Positions 15,872 to 24,381 of a DNA stretch of 42,935 bases are shown piece after piece. Position 1 is the stretch's first letter. Each line of letters starts with the position of its first letter. The notes beneath the pieces are model-generated. The model searched no databases, was not told the origin of the DNA, and saw nothing but the letters and a program-made list of their open reading frames with translations. The position numbers were made by a program, and so were the translations under genes. Source of the stretch: an uncultured Bacteroidaceae bacterium (GTDB taxonomy: Bacteria > Bacteroidota > Bacteroidia > Bacteroidales > Bacteroidaceae); contig CAJOLR010000010.1 of assembly GCA_905235565.1 (NCBI GenBank), positions 1 to 42,935 of the forward strand, in the 5' to 3' direction.

Positions 15872-18232
15872 TTATCTGAGTATGTAGCGGAGTTTCAGCC
15901 CTAGTGTACGACCGGGCAGCGGGCAGTTGTATTCCGATATGACGGTGGCATCGGCCACATTCTTTATGCTGCCCGATATATAGAGCCTCTGGTCAAAGAA
16001 ACTGTGCTCAAACCCCAGGTCAAAGGTCAGGCTGCGGGGTATGCGGCGTTTCTCATTTTTTGTTAGTTCAAAATCATAGAAATACTCCTCTATGAATGAC
16101 ATGTCGGCAAACAGTCGGGTGTTCTGCCCGGTTCCGCCAAACAGGTTCTCCTTATGGAACTCCAGTCCGGCATTTGACATAAGATACGGGATATTGGGCA
16201 TACGCTTGCCCTTAGTGGGATTAGGCATTTCCGTTCCGGCCTCATGATCGCGGGTGTCACGCAGGTCCTGATAGGTTGCATTGACATATCCGTACAGGCA
16301 AGGTAGCATATCGGCCTTAACCTCGGCTTCAACACCTAAGGTGCGCATCTGACCAAAGTTCTGATACTGTGCGCCAAGTATGCCCTTGACAAAACGTATC
16401 ATGTCATCCACATGCATGTAAAAGCCGTTCACTTCTATCTGCAGGTTTGAGGGATGTATTCCTGTAAGGTCATACAGCAGTCCGGCATTGGCACTCAGGT
16501 TACGCTCGGGCAGCAGGTCACGCGCCGGGGTTATGGTGGCACCATCACCCAGCAACTCGTTTTCGGCCGGTATACGGACATCATATCCGCCGGACAGTTT
16601 TGCCATCAGGCCAGGGGTGATACGGTAACGCATGGCCTCGCTGTAACCCCAACTGGTCTTGCGCAGGGTGATAGGCTCGGACGGCACGTTGACATAGACG
16701 TTCTGGTATCGGGTATCCATGCCGTACCAGTAATAGCGTCCGGTAAGGGAGTTAAGGAAACGCTGGTCAAGAGAGCGGTAATCATAAGTGAGTCCCACCA
16801 CCCAACTGCGCATACGTGAATCAAAGTCTACCTTCTTGCCCAGACTGAGTATCTTAAGGTCATCACTGGGACGGCCGTCGGCAGTCTGAAGCACAGAATT
16901 GAAGATAACAGAGTTGCGCTTGTTTATCAGGTATTCTATATAGAGTTTGTTGAGGAGGGTGAGTTTTCGGTTATCGGAGTCCGATGCAAACCTGTTGTTG
17001 GTAATCTCACCTCCATAGACAGACGGTGTGGGATACCCAAGGCCTGTCCAGTCATAATAGGTCTTGGCTGTGTCAATCATATGGTATCTGGTATATGCCA
17101 CAGCTGTTGACATGTCAAAATCCAGTCCTTCCAGGAATAAGTCATCCTTTTCAAGCTTGAAGTTGAGCAGGAATCCGTCCGATTTGGTATGTGCGTGACG
17201 TATATCGGTGTCAATACCCTGTATCTCATGGTAGGTGCGCAGATATACCGGCTCCAGTTCAACTTCATCAAACCACCAGTTGTGGGCCTTCATGCTACCG
17301 CCCATGAGTACCTTTTTGTAGGTATCATGGTCACGTTTAATCTTGAGGCCTTTTACATACGGCGACTCCATCACGTAGTCGTTATCGGCATAATTGAAGC
17401 CCCCTCCAACTCCGTACACCAGGCCGTGTTTGCGGTCGTTCTTTTTGAGTACCGTCTGGAAACGGTTGGTATTGTATGACTCGCGCTGATAACTGACATC
17501 GGCATAATGGTCGGGATACTCCTTTATGACTATGTTTACCGCACCTCCCATGGCCGATCCGCCGAACTTGGCGGGTACCACACCTTTATATATCTCTATG
17601 CGGTCAATCATATCGATAGGAATATCGTTAAGGTCCAGGAAATCAGACTGGTCGGCCATAGGAGTCTCATCAATGAAAAAGCCTATGCGCTTGCCTTCAA
17701 GACCGCGGACAGAGAGTCTGGAGGTGCTTCCCATTCCGCCCGAGGCCCTTATGGTAACGCCTACCGTCCTGGCCAGAATGCTCTGTATGTCACTCACCGT
17801 TCCCTGCAGCTGCTGCATGCTTATTACCGATACCGGCATAGCCTGCTCACGCAACAGTCTTGCCTGGCTTTTCTCCGATATGATAACCTCCGAGAGTGAC
17901 ATGGACTCCGGTTTGAGTCCTATGTCATTTGAACGGTTACCCTTATCGGTACTTACGGTTTTCTCCTGCGGGTGATAGCCCAGGAACTGAACCTTCAGCG
18001 TGTATGTGCCGTCCGGTATATCTGTTATGCGGAAAACGCCTTCATTATCCGATATAACCCCTCTCTCAAGTTCTTCAATGTAAACGGTGGCGCCGGCTAG
18101 GGGAGAGTTGTCATTCACGTCATAGACCGTACCTATTATATCTATCTCTTTTTCCAGGTCATCGGCCCGTAATGGTCCGATACTCAACATTGCAATCAAA
18201 CCCGTCATCAGGGCTCTGTACATGTGTTTCAT
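15872..18232 (-). CDS. TonB-dependent receptor with carboxypeptidase-like N-terminal domain
   Basis: A 786-residue outer-membrane receptor. After a signal peptide (to about residue 23) comes a CarboxypepD_reg-like domain (about 30-115; GTVYDVNDNSPLAGATVYI). The plug follows (120-230), with LSVRGLEGKRIGFFIDETPM, IEIYKGVVPAKFGG and AVNIVIKE, then the barrel, which ends GRTLGLKLRYILR. No SusD-type gene is next to it; the partner is the DUF4374 lipoprotein, so a siderophore, heme or metal-chelate ligand is more likely than a glycan (inference). A consensus -7 box stands about 30 bp upstream. Confidence 0.92.
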   Translation of the reverse strand: MKHMYRALMTGLIAMLSIGPLRADDLEKEIDIIGTVYDVNDNSPLAGATVYIEELERGVISDNEGVFRITDIPDGTYTLKVQFLGYHPQEKTVSTDKGNRSNDIGLKPESMSLSEVIISEKSQARLLREQAMPVSVISMQQLQGTVSDIQSILARTVGVTIRASGGMGSTSRLSVRGLEGKRIGFFIDETPMADQSDFLDLNDIPIDMIDRIEIYKGVVPAKFGGSAMGGAVNIVIKEYPDHYADVSYQRESYNTNRFQTVLKKNDRKHGLVYGVGGGFNYADNDYVMESPYVKGLKIKRDHDTYKKVLMGGSMKAHNWWFDEVELEPVYLRTYHEIQGIDTDIRHAHTKSDGFLLNFKLEKDDLFLEGLDFDMSTAVAYTRYHMIDTAKTYYDWTGLGYPTPSVYGGEITNNRFASDSDNRKLTLLNKLYIEYLINKRNSVIFNSVLQTADGRPSDDLKILSLGKKVDFDSRMRSWVVGLTYDYRSLDQRFLNSLTGRYYWYGMDTRYQNVYVNVPSEPITLRKTSWGYSEAMRYRITPGLMAKLSGGYDVRIPAENELLGDGATITPARDLLPERNLSANAGLLYDLTGIHPSNLQIEVNGFYMHVDDMIRFVKGILGAQYQNFGQMRTLGVEAEVKADMLPCLYGYVNATYQDLRDTRDHEAGTEMPNPTKGKRMPNIPYLMSNAGLEFHKENLFGGTGQNTRLFADMSFIEEYFYDFELTKNEKRRIPRSLTFDLGFEHSFFDQRLYISGSIKNVADATVISEYNCPLPGRTLGLKLRYILR

Positions 18233-18261
18233 TGTTTCAATTATCAGTTAAAGAACGGTTG

Positions 18262-18269
18262 CAAAGGTA
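18262..18269 (-). promoter_or_regulatory. -7 promoter box for receptor-DUF4374 operon
   Basis: The minus strand reads TACCTTTG, a full TAnnTTTG match, giving a leader of about 25 nt before the ATG at 18232. Confidence 0.6.
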
Positions 18270-18322
18270 TCTCTGAGAGGTATCGGGGGCAATCACTAAA
18301 AATAGGGATTTAATCACGGCCA

Positions 18323-18354
18323 TTGTCGGCATTATCAGTTTTTCATTATCTTCG
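18323..18354 (+). promoter_or_regulatory. Promoter of the glutathione peroxidase gene
   Basis: TTG at 18323-18325, a 21-bp spacer and TATCTTCG at 18347-18354 fit the Bacteroidota promoter with one mismatch. The start codon at 18377 lies 22 bp further, favouring it over the upstream in-frame ATG at 18323. Confidence 0.6.
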
Positions 18355-18376
18355 CACCGGACAACAAACCTTAATT

Positions 18377-18907
18377 ATGAGAAAGTTAATCACTGCTATC
18401 ATGCTGATTATGGCCGTCACGGCTGTTTCAGCCCAGGAGAACATCTATTCTTTCAAGGTAAAGAATGATCAGGGTAAGGAAGTAAGCCTTGAGCAATACA
18501 AGGGCAAACTGCTGCTTATTGTCAACACCGCCACACGCTGCGGATTTACCCCTCAGTACAAGGACCTGGAGGACATTTATGAGAAATTCAATGAGGAGGG
18601 TTTCGAGATACTGGATTTCCCCTGCAACCAGTTCGGTCAGCAGGCTCCCGGTACCATAGCCGAGATCAAGGAATTCTGCTCGGCCAACTATCACGTCAAA
18701 TTCACCCAGTTTGACAAGATTGAGGTGAACGGAGACAATGAGATTCCTCTCTACACCTGGCTCAAGGCCAATGCCGAAAACAAGAACAACATTCGCTGGA
18801 ACTTCACCAAGTTCCTGATATCGCCCGACGGCAAGGTCCTTAAACGCTTTGAGCCCGGCGACAAGATGACCGATGTAGAGGCTGCAGTGAAAGAGGCTCT
18901 TAAATAA
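18377..18907 (+). CDS. Exported glutathione peroxidase (thiol peroxidase)
   Basis: 176 residues from the ATG at 18377, which I prefer to the ATG at 18323 because it starts a clean signal peptide (MRKLITAIMLIMAVTAVSAQ) and follows the promoter. The mature protein is a GPx-family thioredoxin fold: peroxidatic Cys55 in NTATRCGFTPQY, then FPCNQFGQQ with the catalytic Gln and IRWNFTKFLI with the catalytic Trp and Asn. It is a Cys, not Sec, enzyme and probably uses thioredoxin-like reductants to remove peroxides. Export to the periplasm is suggested by the signal peptide. Its stop overlaps the ATG of the AraC gene (TAATG). Confidence 0.92.
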   Translation: MRKLITAIMLIMAVTAVSAQENIYSFKVKNDQGKEVSLEQYKGKLLLIVNTATRCGFTPQYKDLEDIYEKFNEEGFEILDFPCNQFGQQAPGTIAEIKEFCSANYHVKFTQFDKIEVNGDNEIPLYTWLKANAENKNNIRWNFTKFLISPDGKVLKRFEPGDKMTDVEAAVKEALK

Positions 18908-19707
18908 TGCAAGCCACGCCCCACTCAGCACCCGGAATGGATTATTCAGCCTGCAGGTTTTTTATCCGCAGGCTGAATTCGCATACCCCCGGCAAACCAG
19001 CTGAGATTCCACCCGCATCACTGCCTCTCATAGGATTCATATATGTGACATCGGGCCAAGTCCTGGTTGAGACCGACGGCAATCCGTATCTCTGTCAGAC
19101 CGGACATGCATTGATCATACCGGCCAGTCACCCGTTCTCAGTCAGGTATTACCATGATGCCGCAGGTTACACAGGGGCATTCTCCACTTCACTTCTGTCC
19201 GATACCAAGCCGCTGCGTTTTCTCACCGAGCCGGTTCACCAGGCTTTCTGGTTTGACGAGGGTGTCTTTATGGGAGAGTTGTTCAACATGATACTACTCT
19301 CTTTTGAAAAAGGTGATGACCTTTTCATAAACAAAGCCATGGACCTGTTCCTGTCACGTATCAAATCCGGCAAGACAGTTGCTGTTCCTGACATAGTGAA
19401 CCGGTTCCTGGAATCGGCTTTCAACCCCGACCTCGGCATCGGAACGATATCATCATATGCCGCCCAAGCCGGTATAAGCGAAAACTATCTGAGCCGTCAG
19501 GTAAAGCAAAGCACAGGGCGCAGCGTAGGAGAATGGATCGATGCAGTGCGTATAGTCAGAGCCAAGAAACTACTGTCCGAGACATTCCTCCCCATCATTG
19601 ATGTGGCAACGGCTGTAGGCCTGGCAGACCAGTCCTATTTTGCACGTTTCTTTAAGCGGGGGACAGGACAGACACCGTCCGAATTCCGCAAAACCATGCA
19701 AGGATAA
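18907..19707 (+). CDS. AraC-family transcriptional regulator
   Basis: A 266-residue regulator. The N-terminal half is a cupin-like sensing domain (GHALIIPASHPFSVRYY). The last 100 residues carry the two helix-turn-helix units of AraC/XylS: ISSYAAQAGISENYLSRQVK and IDVATAVGLADQSYFARFFKR, ending GQTPSEFRKTM. It is translationally coupled to the peroxidase by a TAATG overlap and lies 63 bp before the next TonB receptor, which it may regulate (inference from position). Effector unknown. Confidence 0.92.
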   Translation: MQATPHSAPGMDYSACRFFIRRLNSHTPGKPAEIPPASLPLIGFIYVTSGQVLVETDGNPYLCQTGHALIIPASHPFSVRYYHDAAGYTGAFSTSLLSDTKPLRFLTEPVHQAFWFDEGVFMGELFNMILLSFEKGDDLFINKAMDLFLSRIKSGKTVAVPDIVNRFLESAFNPDLGIGTISSYAAQAGISENYLSRQVKQSTGRSVGEWIDAVRIVRAKKLLSETFLPIIDVATAVGLADQSYFARFFKRGTGQTPSEFRKTMQG

Positions 19708-19754
19708 TCCTAATTATTGTACTTTAAGTTCTAAAATGACACGTTGTTTTTGCG

Positions 19755-19762
19755 GACCTTTG
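19755..19762 (+). promoter_or_regulatory. Possible -7 box for the TonB receptor gene
   Basis: GACCTTTG keeps the TTTG half of the consensus but has G for T at the first position; it ends 8 bp before the chosen ATG. There is no well-spaced -33 element. A weak candidate. Confidence 0.3.
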
Positions 19763-19770
19763 CAACCGCT

Positions 19771-21963
19771 ATGACAACGATGTTTCTTTTATCCCTATTT
19801 GCAGCAATATCACCCATAGAAGACACTCTTACGCAGCAACTACCCATGATAACCATTGCTGCGCTCAAGGAGCAGGTGCCTTTGGAAAGAGTCGCTTCGG
19901 CCGTATCGGTCATATCATATGAAACCATACAGAGAAATAGCACCTATCGTCCTAGTACTCTGTCATCGGTCATACCCAGTTTACACATCCCCGACTACGG
20001 TGCATCACTTACATCAACCATCTATCTGCGCGGATTGGGTTCCAGAATGGAGAATCCTGTGATGGGCCTATACATTGACGGTATTCCGGTAATTGACAAG
20101 AACGCCTATGACTTTGACTGGGAAGGCATAAACCGGGCAACCATGCTGCGCGGACCGCAGGGTACCCTATACGGCCGCAACGCGATGGGTGGCGTGCTGT
20201 CACTCACCACTTTCTCACCCAGTGATGGCTACCGCCCCACCCTCAGTATTGAATACGGTACGGCAAACACCGTGAGGGCCGGAATTTCTTTCACTGCGGG
20301 AAACAACGCCCTGTCGGCCACTTTCCGCCACACCGACGGTTATTTTGACAACGTCTTCAGGGACAGCCCCTGTGATCCATATGACGGCCTTGCCCTGCGC
20401 TGGAAACTGGTCAGCCACTGCACCGAGCGTCTGTGCATGACCAACACCCTGTCGGCCAACATATCTGACGAGGGAGGTTTTGCCTACGGCATGTGGAAGG
20501 ATGGTGTACAGCACCCTGTATCCTATAATGATGAAGGCAGTTACAAAAGACTGTCGGTAATTGAGGGCTACCGCCTGCACCGTCGAGGAGACCTGATTGT
20601 AACCGATGCCACAGCATCGCTCCAACTGCTGGCCGATGATATGCACATGGACCAGGATTACACGGAGAAATCAATCTTTACACTGCAGCAGAAACAACTC
20701 AGCGGCGCCGGCACTGTGGAGTTAACCGTACGCAGAGCCGACGAGGAAGCCATCTGTCAGCCGCAGACAGGACTGTTCGGATTCTACCGTCTCAATCAGC
20801 TGAACGCCCCCGTAACATTCAAGCGGGAGGGAATCGAGACCCTTATACTGAACAACGCAAACAGCCATATACCCACGGATATAGGCCAGCTTGCCATATC
20901 CGACCCGGAGATGCCTGTAAATTCCGACTTCATGATTGATACCTGGAATGCTGCCCTGTTCCACGAGTCGGTCTTTGACCTGGACCGATGGCTCATAACA
21001 GCCGGCATAAGGTTTGACTATGAAGGCGGTACAATGGACTATGACTGCATGACCCGTCTGCACTACCGCTTTGAACCCGTCATGACGGCCGACAGGGACC
21101 TGTCCATCCCTTATAAGGGTACGGTAAGTCACAGCCACTTTCAGGTGCTTCCAAAACTGTCGGCACTGTTCAGGGCAACCGGTGCAGTCTCATTATTCTA
21201 TACAGTATCCAAAGGTTACAGAGCCGGCGGATTCAACACCCAGATATTCTCGGACATCCTGCAGAACATGACCATGACCGCCACAATGAACGATATGGGA
21301 GTCTATCTGGACCGCCCGTTCGTATCGGTCAATGCCAAGAATACGGAGTATAACCCTGAAACAGCCTGGAACATGGAGTTGGGAACACGCATACGTCATG
21401 AGTCATTGAGCGTGGAGTCATCGGCCTATTATTTGGATGTAAGGAACCAGCAGCTTACGGTATTCCCGCCGGGAATGTCAACGGGACGCATGATGACCAA
21501 TGCCGGCCGCAGCCGCAGCATAGGCGTGGAGACTGAACTGGGATGGACACCGGGACAGTTCCGCTCACATGTCTCCTACTCATGGTGTGACGCCCGTTTT
21601 GTGAGTTTCAATGACGGCAACAATGACTATTCCGGCAACCGCCTGCCTTATGTTCCCGAACACACGCTGTTCCTTAACGCGGGGTACAGTTTCAAGGCAG
21701 GAAACAAGACACTTGACGTGGACGCATCCCTTCGCGGCGAGGGTCCTTTCTGCTGGAACGAATCCGGAACACACAAGTGGCCGTTCCATCTCAAGGCCAA
21801 CGCACGGATAGCGCTCGTCTCTGACAATTGGGAGTTCTTTGTCAGGGCCGATAACCTGACCGATGAGAACCGCCCGAGTTTCTATTTCAAATCCATGGAC
21901 AACGAGTTCTTTGCATCGGACAAACCCAGAATAATTATGACAGGAATAACTTTAAAACTATAA
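19771..21963 (+). CDS. TonB-dependent receptor (siderophore type)
   Basis: 730 residues from the ATG at 19771; a TTG at 19744 in the same frame would add nine residues, but the ATG gives a standard signal peptide (MTTMFLLSLFAAIS). No carboxypeptidase-like extension is present. The plug contains STIYLRGLGSRMENP, LYIDGIPVIDKNAYDFDW and RGPQGTLYGRNAMGG, the form typical of siderophore-type receptors rather than SusC. The barrel ends with an aromatic strand (PRIIMTGITLKL). It follows an AraC regulator and precedes a calycin-like lipoprotein by 4 bp, suggesting an uptake unit. Ligand unknown. Confidence 0.92.
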   Translation: MTTMFLLSLFAAISPIEDTLTQQLPMITIAALKEQVPLERVASAVSVISYETIQRNSTYRPSTLSSVIPSLHIPDYGASLTSTIYLRGLGSRMENPVMGLYIDGIPVIDKNAYDFDWEGINRATMLRGPQGTLYGRNAMGGVLSLTTFSPSDGYRPTLSIEYGTANTVRAGISFTAGNNALSATFRHTDGYFDNVFRDSPCDPYDGLALRWKLVSHCTERLCMTNTLSANISDEGGFAYGMWKDGVQHPVSYNDEGSYKRLSVIEGYRLHRRGDLIVTDATASLQLLADDMHMDQDYTEKSIFTLQQKQLSGAGTVELTVRRADEEAICQPQTGLFGFYRLNQLNAPVTFKREGIETLILNNANSHIPTDIGQLAISDPEMPVNSDFMIDTWNAALFHESVFDLDRWLITAGIRFDYEGGTMDYDCMTRLHYRFEPVMTADRDLSIPYKGTVSHSHFQVLPKLSALFRATGAVSLFYTVSKGYRAGGFNTQIFSDILQNMTMTATMNDMGVYLDRPFVSVNAKNTEYNPETAWNMELGTRIRHESLSVESSAYYLDVRNQQLTVFPPGMSTGRMMTNAGRSRSIGVETELGWTPGQFRSHVSYSWCDARFVSFNDGNNDYSGNRLPYVPEHTLFLNAGYSFKAGNKTLDVDASLRGEGPFCWNESGTHKWPFHLKANARIALVSDNWEFFVRADNLTDENRPSFYFKSMDNEFFASDKPRIIMTGITLKL

Positions 21964-21967
21964 AAAC

Positions 21968-22438
21968 ATGAAGAAAACAGTATTGATTCTCGCTGCTATA
22001 GCAACAGTTCTGGTGAGTTGTGACAAGGCTGAAACCGACAACGGAAATCAGGAAGAAATTGTGACAGTAAGCAACGACACCGTATTCTATTCAGGCACCT
22101 TGCTTGCAAACGCATCAAGCGGAGACTGCCAGACTCCAGACACCAGGATCAGCATCAACCCTTCAGACAAGGCTGATTCTACGTCAATCACCATATTCAA
22201 GGCCAAACTGGCCGAAAGAATGCCGGCCATGGATATCATCATTCCGGGCATTGCAGTACAGAAGAACGGTGACGTAACCGTTCTCTCTGCCGACAGCACC
22301 ATTCCACAGGCAATGGGCAACCCCTTCCCCAAGTACGCTGTCACCGGGTTTGAAGGTGAGATCCTGAACGACGAGATTACATTCTCACTCAAGTTCGGCT
22401 CAACTCCCACCAGCTTCAACGGCAGGATTACAGAATAA
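21968..22438 (+). CDS. Calycin-like lipoprotein
   Basis: A 156-residue lipoprotein with signal peptide and lipobox TVLVSC-D near residue 18. The mature part, beta-rich with NDTVFYSGTL, ISINPSDKADSTSITIFKAKLAERMP and a late DEITFSLKFG, fits the calycin-like domain found in many Bacteroidales lipoproteins, a small beta-barrel. It begins 4 bp after the TonB receptor stop and is probably its surface or periplasmic partner. A hairpin terminator follows at 22466, so it closes this transcript. Its ligand and the exact family assignment are not certain. Confidence 0.7.
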   Translation: MKKTVLILAAIATVLVSCDKAETDNGNQEEIVTVSNDTVFYSGTLLANASSGDCQTPDTRISINPSDKADSTSITIFKAKLAERMPAMDIIIPGIAVQKNGDVTVLSADSTIPQAMGNPFPKYAVTGFEGEILNDEITFSLKFGSTPTSFNGRITE

Positions 22439-22465
22439 TCTGATCCCATCTATAGTAGCCCGATG

Positions 22466-22499
22466 CCCCTTCCGGAAGCTTTCCGGGAGGGGTCGTTGT
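22466..22499 (+). terminator. Hairpin terminator after the calycin-like lipoprotein gene
   Basis: CCCCTTCCGGAAG pairs with CTTTCCGGGAGGGG (ends at about 22492) with one G-T pair and a bulge, followed by a short T-rich run. It separates the lipoprotein from the flavodoxin gene, whose promoter begins inside the tail. Confidence 0.65.
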
Positions 22500-22526
22500 T
22501 TACAGTCACTTTTTTTTATATATTCG
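22496..22526 (+). promoter_or_regulatory. Promoter of the flavodoxin-AmpG-kinase unit
   Basis: TTG at 22496-22498, a 20-bp spacer, and TATATTCG at 22519-22526 match the Bacteroidota promoter with one -7 mismatch. The leader before 22562 would be about 30 nt. The -33 element directly abuts the upstream terminator. Confidence 0.6.
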
Positions 22527-22561
22527 CAGTCAGGAATACAAACACAACAAATAATAGTATT

Positions 22562-23116
22562 ATGAAAAAAAATCTGTTAATGATGCTGGCAGTCATGTTC
22601 ATGACCGTTTGTTCAGCAAAGGATCCTAAAGTACTGATAACTTATTTCTCCGCATCGGGAACAACAAAATCACTGTCACAGGACCTGGCCAAGGCCACGG
22701 GTGCCGACCTCTTTGAGATTGAGGGCGCACAGCCTTACACCGCCGACGATGTTAATCTGGGCAACCGCGAGGCACGCGCCTTCAAGGAGATGGCCGACAA
22801 GACCTTCCGTCCTGAACTCAAGGAGAGCCCCAAAAACCTTAAGAGTTATGATGTAGTGTACATAGGATTCCCCATCTGGGGCGATGCAGCACCCAATATC
22901 ATCTACACCTTCATCGAGAAAAATGACCTTAAGGGCAAGACAGTCATTATATTCTCAACATCAGGCAGCAGCAATCTGACCAACTCCTTCAACAAACTCA
23001 AGGAGCAGTATCCCGACCTGACACTGGTTGAGGGTACCACACTTAAGCGCAACCCCACCCCTGAGGCACGCCAGGAGGTAATAAACAAGCTCAAGGAGGC
23101 TATCCCTGCTGAATAA
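22562..23116 (+). CDS. Exported flavodoxin
   Basis: 184 residues from the ATG at 22562; an in-frame ATG at 22463 lies inside the terminator hairpin and is rejected. MKKNLLMMLAVMFMTVCSA is a signal-peptide-like start. The mature part is a flavodoxin (Flavodoxin_4 type): FMN phosphate loop TYFSASGTTK, IGFPIWGDAAP and IIFSTSGSSNL. Such exported flavodoxins occur in Bacteroidales; their redox partner is not known. The stop overlaps the start of the AmpG-type permease (TAATG), so expression is coupled, though an electron-transfer role in sugar salvage is not obvious. Confidence 0.88.
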   Translation: MKKNLLMMLAVMFMTVCSAKDPKVLITYFSASGTTKSLSQDLAKATGADLFEIEGAQPYTADDVNLGNREARAFKEMADKTFRPELKESPKNLKSYDVVYIGFPIWGDAAPNIIYTFIEKNDLKGKTVIIFSTSGSSNLTNSFNKLKEQYPDLTLVEGTTLKRNPTPEARQEVINKLKEAIPAE

Positions 23117-24381
23117 TGGTAAAACCCAGGACATCGTGGGCATGGGTGCCCACACTGTATTTTGCCGAAGGACTGCCCTATGTGTTAGTGGTAACCGTAT
23201 CGGCCATAATGTTCAAGCAATTGGGCATAAGCAATGCCGATGTAGCCCTTTATACAAGCTGGCTCTACCTGCCTTGGGTTATTAAACCTTTCTGGAGCCC
23301 CTTTGTGGACCTTGTTAAGACCAAACGCTGGTGGCTGTTGCTTACACAGGTGATCCTGGGAGCAGGACTGGCCGGAGTAGCCCTTACGCTCAACACCACA
23401 AACTTTTTCCGTTGGTCACTTGCCATCATGTGGCTGCTGGCATTCAGTTCGGCCACCCATGACATATCCATTGACGGATTCTACATGCTTGGCCTGGACG
23501 AGGGCGAACAGTCGTTGTTTGTGGGTATCCGCAACACGGCTTACCGTATAGCCATGATTGCCGGACAGGGCGGTCTGCTGATTCTGGTAGGACTGTTTGA
23601 GAAACAGTTCGGATCCGCCGTACGCGCCTGGAGTCTTGGATTCCTGGTAGCCGGCGGTCTCATGATACTGCTCTGGCTTTACCACTTCTATATCCTGCCC
23701 CATCCGGTTGCAGACTGCACCACGGGCACATCGGGCAGCAACATACTAAAGGAGTTCGGAATGACTTTTGTAAGTTATTTCAAGAAACCGGACATACTGC
23801 CGGCCCTGCTCTTTATCCTGCTGTTCAGGTTCCCCGAGGCTCAGTTGGGCAAGATTGCTCCGCTGTTCCTGGTTGACTCGGAGGCTGCCGGAGGTCTGGC
23901 TCTTACCACAAGCCAGGTGGGTTTTGCACAAGGCACGCTGGGAGTCATAGGACTCCTTTTGGGTGGCATACTGGGAGGCCTTACCCTTTCACGGTTCGGA
24001 CTCAAAAAGTGTATCTGGTATATGGTGGCTGCCATTTCGGTACCGGACCTGGTATACGTATATCTGAGTTGGATGCCCACACAGAACATGACTCTGGTAA
24101 GCACCTGCATATTCATTGAGCAGATGGGATACGGATTCGGATTTACGGCATATACACTGTTCCTTATGTATTTTGCACACGGCGAACACCAGACTTCACA
24201 TTATGCCATAAGTACAGGAATAATGGCTCTGGGCATGATGCTTCCGGGTATGATATCCGGAATCCTGCAGGAACACATGGGCTACCGCACATTCTTTATT
24301 TGGGTGATAGCCTGCTGCGCAGTAACCTGCATCGTTTCGGCAATAATCAAATATGAACCTGATTTTGGAAAGAAACAATGA
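23116..24381 (+). CDS. AmpG-type MFS permease for muropeptides
   Basis: A 421-residue major facilitator with about twelve membrane segments. AmpG hallmarks include LYFAEGLPYVLVV at the start, YTSWLYLPWVIKPFWSPFVD, and HDISIDGFYMLGL. AmpG brings GlcNAc-anhydroMurNAc (peptides) from the periplasm to the cytosol for wall recycling. It overlaps the flavodoxin stop by 1 bp and the kinase start by 4 bp; the kinase could act on the released GlcNAc. A peptide- or acyl-CoA-type MFS carrier (SLC33-like) is the alternative within this family. Confidence 0.82.
   Translation: MVKPRTSWAWVPTLYFAEGLPYVLVVTVSAIMFKQLGISNADVALYTSWLYLPWVIKPFWSPFVDLVKTKRWWLLLTQVILGAGLAGVALTLNTTNFFRWSLAIMWLLAFSSATHDISIDGFYMLGLDEGEQSLFVGIRNTAYRIAMIAGQGGLLILVGLFEKQFGSAVRAWSLGFLVAGGLMILLWLYHFYILPHPVADCTTGTSGSNILKEFGMTFVSYFKKPDILPALLFILLFRFPEAQLGKIAPLFLVDSEAAGGLALTTSQVGFAQGTLGVIGLLLGGILGGLTLSRFGLKKCIWYMVAAISVPDLVYVYLSWMPTQNMTLVSTCIFIEQMGYGFGFTAYTLFLMYFAHGEHQTSHYAISTGIMALGMMLPGMISGILQEHMGYRTFFIWVIACCAVTCIVSAIIKYEPDFGKKQ

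Noticed and set aside
22463-22561. Upstream ATG for the flavodoxin
   Set aside because: Lies in the terminator hairpin; the signal peptide begins at 22562.
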